Of a DNA stretch of 64,000 nucleotides, positions 59,085 through 64,000 are shown in pieces. Position 1 is the first letter of the stretch. The number at the start of each line of letters is the position of its first letter. A program made the position numbers and the translations under genes. The DNA lies in the NCBI GenBank assembly GCA_016712525.1, contig JADJQX010000001.1, positions 558,001 to 622,000 on the forward strand, read 5' to 3'. This DNA comes from Myxococcales bacterium. GTDB taxonomy: Bacteria > Myxococcota_A > Polyangia > Polyangiales > Polyangiaceae. The notes below the pieces were generated by a model, which worked only from the letters and a program-made list of their open reading frames with translations, was not told where the DNA came from and ran no database searches.

Positions 59085-60119
59085 ATGAAGTCCCGTACTG
59101 CGTCCCCGGTCGCGTTCGTCGCGGCCACGATCGTCGCGGCCACCTTGTCCGCCATCGTGCTCCCGAGCACCCCCGCCCACGCCGCCGAGAGCGAGCGCGG
59201 TGCGGCCTACGTCGAGGCCCACCTCCTCGGCGCCCAGCTCTCGTTCGCGTCGGCGAACGGGGTCTCTGCGTCGGGAGTGCAGTACCCGATCGAGATCCAC
59301 GGTGGCTACCACCTGAGCGGTCGGCACGACGGCTTCGTCGTGGGAGCGACGCAGAAGCTCGCGTTCGCGAACGGCTCGATCGGCGCGACCGTCCTTCGGC
59401 TCGGATACGACGTCGCGATCCCCATCGGAAAGCGCGAGCTCACGATAGCACCGTACGCCTTCGGCGGTATCGCGTACCCGTTCGGCGGCGGAGACCCTGG
59501 CGCTCACCTGGGTGCGGGAGTCGAGGGGCGCTTTTTCCCGCTCGAGAAGCTCGACGAGGTGACGGCGGCCCCCGTCGTTGAGGCTCCGAAACGCGTCGTC
59601 GTCGCGGCGAACAAGGTCGAGATCCGCGAGAAGATCCAGTTTCGGCACAACGAAGCCGTGATCGAGAGCGCGAGCGACTCCCTCCTCGCCGAGATCGCCC
59701 AGGTCATCAAGGCGAACCCCCAGCTGAAGAAGCTCCGCGTCGAGGGGCACGCGAGCTCCGAGGGTGACGCGACCGCCAACGAGAAGCTCTCCGAGGCCCG
59801 CGCGAAGGCCGTGCGCGAGCACCTCGTGCACAAAGGGGGAGTTTCCCCGGACCTCCTCGAATCCAAGGGCTACGGCGCCAAGAACCCGATCGCGTCGAAC
59901 GACACGCCGGAGGGGCGCGAGAAGAATCGTCGTGTCGAGATCCAGATCCTCGAGCAGTCGGCGACGATCGAGAAGCTCGAGGAGGGAAAGGTGCGCACGC
60001 CGAGCAAGGGAGGCGAAGGCCTCTTCGTCGCGGTGAAGCCCTTCGAGCTCGGGCTCGTCACGGGCACCCCCACCGTGGTGACCCTCGCCTTCCAAGCAGG
60101 CATCGGCTACGCGTTCTGA
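59085..60119 (+). CDS. OmpA-domain outer-membrane protein with the OmpA domain inserted before the last strand
   Basis: 344 residues from the ATG at 59085 (GAGGT five bases upstream). Signal VAFVAATIVAATLSAIVLPSTPAHA. Residues 38-165 are beta strands (GAAYVEAHLLGAQLSFASANG, YVGGATQKLAF type). The OmpA-like domain spans about 172-285: VEGHASSEGDATANEKLSEARA, GYGAKNPIASN, GREKNRRVEIQI. Unlike classical OmpA, the chain continues about 50 residues: a Gly/Lys/Glu linker and a last strand ending GIGYAF with terminal Phe. The peptidoglycan-binding domain is therefore inserted before the final barrel strand. The 3' end overlaps the convergent gene by 13 bases. Confidence 0.88.
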   Translation: MKSRTASPVAFVAATIVAATLSAIVLPSTPAHAAESERGAAYVEAHLLGAQLSFASANGVSASGVQYPIEIHGGYHLSGRHDGFVVGATQKLAFANGSIGATVLRLGYDVAIPIGKRELTIAPYAFGGIAYPFGGGDPGAHLGAGVEGRFFPLEKLDEVTAAPVVEAPKRVVVAANKVEIREKIQFRHNEAVIESASDSLLAEIAQVIKANPQLKKLRVEGHASSEGDATANEKLSEARAKAVREHLVHKGGVSPDLLESKGYGAKNPIASNDTPEGREKNRRVEIQILEQSATIEKLEEGKVRTPSKGGEGLFVAVKPFELGLVTGTPTVVTLAFQAGIGYAF

Positions 60120-61273
60120 CGAGCGTGACCGGCGTCGAGCATGATGCCGCGCGCGAGGCGATCGACGGCGTCGCGGTCGACCTCCGAGGGCAGCGCCGTG
60201 CGTGCCATCGCGGCGGCCGTGCGCGCCGAGAGGTCGGCGGCGAGCCGCTCGAGCTCCGCGAACGCGTATGCGCCTTCGCGAATGTCGCGTAGCTCGTCCG
60301 CGTCGGCGCGGCGAACACGCAGCTCGCCCTCCAAGAGCGCCTCCACCGCCATCCGAGAGATCCTGACGAGGTGCATGGCGTGTTTCGTGTCGTAGCCGAA
60401 GCGGCGCTCGAGCTCGGCGCGCGCGGGGTTCCGCTGCGTCTTCCACGCTTCGTACGCGGCGTACTGCGAGAGCGCGCTGCGGTAGGCTCGCTCCGCCTCG
60501 AGGGTGGCGACCACTTCGCGCGAGAGGCCGAGCACCTTCGTCGCGGCGCGGCGCTCGGCCTCGCCGGCCTCGTCGCCGGGGGCTCCGGCCACATTCATGC
60601 AGAACACACGTATTCGCTCCTCGATCGCGGCGCGGGTACCCTCGGGGACGTCGAGGTCGGCGATCGACGTTCGGCCTACGACCTCGGCGATGGCCGCCTC
60701 GATACGCCGTCGCTCGTCGGCACCCAAGGCCCCCTGCCCCGCCGAAAGCCCGAAGTCTTCGCGGCGAGGGCGCGCCTCGGGAGGCGAGAGGAGCCACCCG
60801 CGGTGGGTGCGGATCTTCTTCAGTTGCGCGGCCGCATACCCTTGGAATGTCCGCCCCACGTGCTTCGTCAAGAACAAGTACCGAGCCGCGTGGATCTTCT
60901 CCCACGTCGAAGTCCGAAGTAGCCAGTCGCGCGGGTCCGTGAAAAGGATCTCGAGCGCGCTCGGGTTCGTCGCGGCGGCGAGCGTGAGGAATTTCGCCAC
61001 GTCGAAGAGGACGATTTCGCCCTTCACCGAGAGGGAGCGCGCGACGTCCGCCCGCGAGCCGAGGGCGCCCGAGAGCAGATCGAGGATCTCTCCCTCGAGC
61101 GCGCCCTCGTGCTGCTCGAAGCGGTCGAAGAGCCCGACCCTCACGTCGAGCGGCGCGACACAAACGCCTCGAACGTCGACGTCCGAGCCCTCCTTTGCCG
61201 TCCCGTGCGCGTGGCTCCCCGCCACCGTCGCGAAGACGGTAGCGCGGGCGAGCCAGGAAGGAGTCACGGGCAC
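60107..61273 (-). CDS. RlaP-type nucleotidyltransferase (copy 2)
   Basis: 388 residues. The N-terminal pol-beta-like nucleotidyltransferase shows TVAGSHAHGTAKEGSDVDVRGV: the GS motif and the D-x-D metal ligands. The rest is helical, with segments (ATNPSALEILF, EKIHAARYLFLTKHVGRTFQGYA, YDTKHAMHLVRI) like the predicted nucleotidyltransferases of the YcgL/RlaP family (PF10127). Family members are found with RNA ligase and RNA repair genes. It overlaps the end of the previous gene by ten bases, so the pair is coupled. Target nucleic acid unknown. Confidence 0.88.
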   Translation of the reverse strand: MPVTPSWLARATVFATVAGSHAHGTAKEGSDVDVRGVCVAPLDVRVGLFDRFEQHEGALEGEILDLLSGALGSRADVARSLSVKGEIVLFDVAKFLTLAAATNPSALEILFTDPRDWLLRTSTWEKIHAARYLFLTKHVGRTFQGYAAAQLKKIRTHRGWLLSPPEARPRREDFGLSAGQGALGADERRRIEAAIAEVVGRTSIADLDVPEGTRAAIEERIRVFCMNVAGAPGDEAGEAERRAATKVLGLSREVVATLEAERAYRSALSQYAAYEAWKTQRNPARAELERRFGYDTKHAMHLVRISRMAVEALLEGELRVRRADADELRDIREGAYAFAELERLAADLSARTAAAMARTALPSEVDRDAVDRLARGIMLDAGHARQNA

Positions 61274-62049
61274 TCTCCCGCGAGCCTCAGGCGCACGACG
61301 AAGGCATCGAGCTCGCGCACGGTGGTCGGCTCGTCGGGGAGGTGGCTCCGCGCGTGGGCCTCGTCGAGCTCGCGCTCGAGGGCGTCGAGGAGCGACGAGT
61401 GCCGTTCGAGCTCACCCGGGTGGAGCTTCATCTTCTCGGCGCCCTCCCGCTTACGTACGACGAGATCGTCGATCTCGGGGCGGCGGTACGCGTCGTTCAA
61501 GGTGCCGAGGTGAGCTTCGATTTCCCCGGTTCGCATGAGGTGGATCCCCGAGAGATACACCCGATACGCATACAGAAGGTGTTTCACCGTGGCGTCGGGC
61601 TCCGCGAGCCGCTTTCGCCTTCCGTGAGCGAATCCCAAGTAGTGGCGGACCGTCGGGCGGGTGACGCACCCCCGGCCGAGCTCGCGGAGCTCGCGGAGAG
61701 CCTCCGTCTCGACGACGACGAGCGGCGAATAGAGCTGCTCGAGCACGTACCCGTTGTGCCCTGTCATCAGCCGACAGAACTTGCGCACGTCGTGCGCGAC
61801 CCAGTCGAGGTCGACCACCGTCGTGTCGACCACGGTCAGGGTTTCGTCTTTGGGGAACATCCCGAGCACCTCGGACACCGGACGAACGAAGGCGCCACGG
61901 AGGTCCACGTCGCTGTCGCGCGAGGCGAACCCATAGAGGTGCGCCCCGCTCACGGACGCGAATACGGGCGATGGCCCGCGGCGCGCCACGCTCGCCAAGA
62001 AGCCCCTGTCGAGCATCCCGAAGGCCTCTTCGATGGCGCTCGTGTGCAT
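61264..62049 (-). CDS. RlaP-type nucleotidyltransferase (copy 1)
   Basis: 261 residues from the ATG at 62049; codons further upstream run into non-coding DNA. The core is FASVSGAHLYGFASRDSDVDLRGAF, i.e. the same GS...D-x-D active-site loop as its neighbour, followed by VDLDWVAHDVRKFCRLMTGHNGYVLEQLYSP, and a C-terminal helical block with RHYLGFAHGRRKRL and VKHLLYAYRVYLSG. It is a diverged paralog of 60107-61273 in the same order and strand. Two family members in one coupled unit suggest a heterodimer or sequential action in RNA or DNA end modification. Confidence 0.88.
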   Translation of the reverse strand: MHTSAIEEAFGMLDRGFLASVARRGPSPVFASVSGAHLYGFASRDSDVDLRGAFVRPVSEVLGMFPKDETLTVVDTTVVDLDWVAHDVRKFCRLMTGHNGYVLEQLYSPLVVVETEALRELRELGRGCVTRPTVRHYLGFAHGRRKRLAEPDATVKHLLYAYRVYLSGIHLMRTGEIEAHLGTLNDAYRRPEIDDLVVRKREGAEKMKLHPGELERHSSLLDALERELDEAHARSHLPDEPTTVRELDAFVVRLRLAGECP

Positions 62050-62080
62050 TCCTCGAAGATACACTCCACGACGAAAGCAC

Positions 62081-62111
62081 GGAAGGAGCAACGCCGCGGC
62101 GCGCTCCTTCC
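62081..62111. terminator. Inverted repeat, possible terminator
   Basis: A 9-base perfect stem GGAAGGAGC / GCTCCTTCC with a 13-base loop lies between the stop of the gene at 62132 and the start of the gene at 62049. No T tract follows on the minus strand, so it may be a terminator or a processing stem. Confidence 0.5.
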
Positions 62112-62131
62112 CTCGGCGTGGCCTTCGCGTC

Positions 62132-62908
62132 TCAATCGCGCGCGGCGAGGCCCTTTCGCATGCCCGCGCCGCCACACACGATCGCGATCACGAGCCCTTG
62201 GATACCCAAGAAGAGCGCGCTCCCCATCGCGAGGTCCTCGAGCACGAGGCCGAGCCCCACGTCGGCGAGCCCATAGAGCACACCCGCCATCACGACCGCC
62301 GCGGTGACCGTGCCCTTCTCGGCTTTGGTCCATTTCGCCCCACCGAACCCGGCGCCAGCGAACGAGAGCGCCGTCGTGAGGTACCACGCATAGCCCCCCA
62401 CACCGGGGATGTGCACGTGCAGGAAGATCACGTCGAACACGAGCGCGATCGCGACGGCGAGCACACCGAGACCGAACGCCGCCCCCGAAGGGAGACCGCT
62501 CGGCTGGGGGAGCCCCGACAGGGCTTTTCCGGCCGACCCGAGCCCGGGCACGTGAGGCATTCCCACCGAGAATCCGGCCGCCGAGAACGGAGACGGGGCA
62601 GGCGGTGACGACGGTTGGGCCTGCGGAGCGGGCCCGCCGTAGCCTTGGGGCGCTCCGTACGGCGAGGGGGCCTGCTGCGCTCCGTACGGCGAGGGGGCCT
62701 GCTGCGCTCCGTACGGCGAGGGGGCCTGCTGCGCTCCGTACGGCGAAGGGGCCTGCTGCGCTCCGTACGGCGAAGGGGCGCCCTGAGCCATTCCGTAGGG
62801 CGACTGCGGCTGGGGCGCGAACCCGTGCCCTCCTTGGGAGACGACCTGCGTGCCGGGGTGAACGGGCGAGAAGCGGGGGTTCCTGGGATCCTGAGGAGGG
62901 GCTTGCAT
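62132..62908 (-). CDS. Repeat-rich membrane protein
   Basis: 258 residues from the ATG at 62908, with AAAGGAAC seven bases before it; the frame to 63022 is open but lacks a good ribosome site. The first 110 residues are low-complexity Gln/Pro/Gly, including five tandem copies of APSPYGAQQ encoded by a 27-base repeat. After a linker come four to five membrane helices (about 152-175, 183-203, 213-231, 235-254). Possible Pro-rich cytoplasmic tails of this kind are seen in small membrane proteins of myxobacteria. No function assigned. Downstream are the RlaP-type genes on the same strand. Confidence 0.8.
   Translation of the reverse strand: MQAPPQDPRNPRFSPVHPGTQVVSQGGHGFAPQPQSPYGMAQGAPSPYGAQQAPSPYGAQQAPSPYGAQQAPSPYGAQQAPSPYGAPQGYGGPAPQAQPSSPPAPSPFSAAGFSVGMPHVPGLGSAGKALSGLPQPSGLPSGAAFGLGVLAVAIALVFDVIFLHVHIPGVGGYAWYLTTALSFAGAGFGGAKWTKAEKGTVTAAVVMAGVLYGLADVGLGLVLEDLAMGSALFLGIQGLVIAIVCGGAGMRKGLAARD
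62650..62784. repeat. 27-base tandem repeat, five copies
   Basis: GCGCTCCGTACGGCGA recurs with period 27 at 62650, 62677, 62704, 62731 and 62758 with one variable base (GAGGGG or GAAGGG). It is in frame with the protein at 62132-62908 and encodes APSPYGAQQ units, so copy number can vary without breaking the frame. Confidence 0.95.
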
Positions 62909-63059
62909 CGGAGTTCCTTTCGCGCCGAATGCGGCGTCGAGGACACCTAGAGCACCCCACGTGCCAACGCCGAAGAGGGCCGAATAGCCGAGAAATTCGC
63001 GAGAACGAGGCGCGGTCGGCAAGCGCTTGCCGGCAACCGGTCACCCCTTCGGCAAGGGC

Positions 63060-64000
63060 TCACTCCGGCCGGGGAGCCCTTCGACCGCGCCACTCCTTGA
63101 GGCCCTCGTACCAGGCGAGCGCGAGTGGGCCGCTCCCCACGGCGAGCGCGAGCTCGAGGGCCTCGACCTTCGCGAACGCGAAGATCCCGCGAAGCCCCGG
63201 GACGAGCACGATCGCGAGGAGCGCCACCAACGAGACGACCACGACGACCGTCGCGACGCGGTTCTTCGGCCCCGTGAGGCGCAGGTACGACCGCGTCCGC
63301 GAGCGGTGCGCGAGGATGAGCGTCACGTTGCCCGACATGAGCCCCACGAAGGCCAGCGTCCGCGCGTGGGCTTCTCCGGCGCCGCGACCGAGCGCGTAGA
63401 GGCCCAGACACGCGACGAGCACCGAGAGACCTTGCAGGAGCGCCACCCCGAGCGTGCGCCCGTCGAAGAGCCTCTCGTCCGCGGGGCGCGGAGGCCTCTG
63501 CATGAGCCCGGGCTCCTCGGGCTCGGCCTCGAAGGCGACGCTGCACGCGGGGTCGATCACGAGCTCCAAGAAGGCGACGTGCGCGGGGTGCAAAACCGGC
63601 GGAAACCCGAGCAAAATCGGGACGATAGACAGGCCTGCCACGGGCACGTGCACGGCCACGACGTAGGCCATCGCCTTCTTGATGTTGTCGAAGATGCGGC
63701 GCCCTTGGCGGAGCGCGGCGACGATGGAGGCGAAGTCGTCTTTCGTGAGGACGAGGGCCGCGGCCTCTCGCGCGACGTCCGTCCCGCGCCCGCCCATCGC
63801 GATGCCGATGGTCGCGGCCTTGAGCGCGGGGGCGTCGTTCACGCCGTCGCCCGTCATCGCCACGACGTCTCCCCGCGCCACGAGAGCTCGAACGATCCGG
63901 AGCTTCTGCTCGGGCACCATGCGGGCGAAGACCGACGTCGTCCGGACACGCGCGACGAGCTCGTCGTCCCCGAGCGCGTCGAGCTCCGCTCCGGTCAGCG
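63060..64000 (-). CDS. P2A-type cation-transporting ATPase, C-terminal part
   Basis: The frame is open to the right edge of the window, so the gene is truncated here (313 codons seen). The visible part includes MVPEQKL, the hinge motif TGDGVNDAPALK, FDNIKKAM and the C-terminal membrane region with VFLELVIDPACS-type segments, matching Ca2+-type P-type ATPases (PMR1/SERCA class). The phosphorylated Asp motif would lie in the missing part. It would pump cations out of the cytosol using ATP. The gap to the membrane protein gene to the left is about 150 bases and holds nothing I can support. Confidence 0.92.
   Translation of the reverse strand, partial: LTGAELDALGDDELVARVRTTSVFARMVPEQKLRIVRALVARGDVVAMTGDGVNDAPALKAATIGIAMGGRGTDVAREAAALVLTKDDFASIVAALRQGRRIFDNIKKAMAYVVAVHVPVAGLSIVPILLGFPPVLHPAHVAFLELVIDPACSVAFEAEPEEPGLMQRPPRPADERLFDGRTLGVALLQGLSVLVACLGLYALGRGAGEAHARTLAFVGLMSGNVTLILAHRSRTRSYLRLTGPKNRVATVVVVVSLVALLAIVLVPGLRGIFAFAKVEALELALAVGSGPLALAWYEGLKEWRGRRAPRPE

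Noticed and set aside
62650..62784. CRISPR-like array
   Set aside because: Units are contiguous without spacers and encode a peptide repeat in frame.

Overview
The window is high-GC bacterial DNA that looks like a member of the Myxococcota, probably the Polyangia. This is inferred from the gene mix: two Hanks-type Ser/Thr kinases with C-terminal TPR or proline/alanine tails, ECF sigma factors paired with anti-sigma proteins, many lipoproteins with Cys-rich, kelch, RCC1 or Sel1-like repeats, a MYXO-CTERM-like tail, and adjacent duplicated lipoproteins. No marker gene fixes the genus.

1-13.5 kb is an accessory island, nearly all on the minus strand, with visibly lower GC and much gene debris. 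It holds a 5'-truncated Rhs protein with a Cys-rich tip, a second decayed Rhs fragment spliced to a membrane protein, three paralogous Sel1-like lipoproteins, a large FN3/RCC1 lipoprotein and a small displaced copy of part of it, a truncated Tox-REase-7-like toxin with a HEAT-repeat neighbour, and a REP-associated tyrosine transposase (RAYT) bracketed by inverted copies of a short repeat. A third copy of the repeat lies at 22.47 kb. The region reads as a polymorphic toxin/immunity locus reshuffled by recombination.

13.6-22.7 kb returns to ordinary chromosome: a Uma2 nuclease, CorA, a Cys-rich lipoprotein, an ECF sigma/FecR anti-sigma pair, a TetR-cupin-membrane protein-cytochrome b561 operon with a perfect operator palindrome, aroC, galE and tRNA-Lys(CTT) with a strong terminator.

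22.7-33.4 kb is a surface-polysaccharide or glycolipid region: a TylF-type O-methyltransferase, a second methyltransferase, two paralogous GT-C-like membrane proteins around a dolichol-phosphate-mannose-synthase-like GT2, an SGNH/DltD-like protein, a GT4 transferase and an MBOAT acyltransferase carrying a one-base frameshift.

33.4-48.2 kb carries exported and regulatory genes: a kelch lipoprotein, a LysR regulator, a GNAT acetyltransferase, two duplicated lipoprotein pairs, an ECF sigma/anti-sigma pair, a Ser/Thr kinase, and a lipoprotein whose Cys spacing resembles stanniocalcin.

48.3-62.9 kb is dominated by envelope genes. A four-gene set with overlapping ends (beta-barrel, small lipoprotein, 933-aa OmpA-domain lipoprotein, second barrel) looks like one trans-envelope assembly. 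A kinase-TPR-lipoprotein operon, an acyltransferase, an OmpA-domain porin with a terminator-like hairpin in its leader, two RlaP-type nucleotidyltransferases and a repeat-rich membrane protein follow. The window ends inside a P2A-type cation ATPase.
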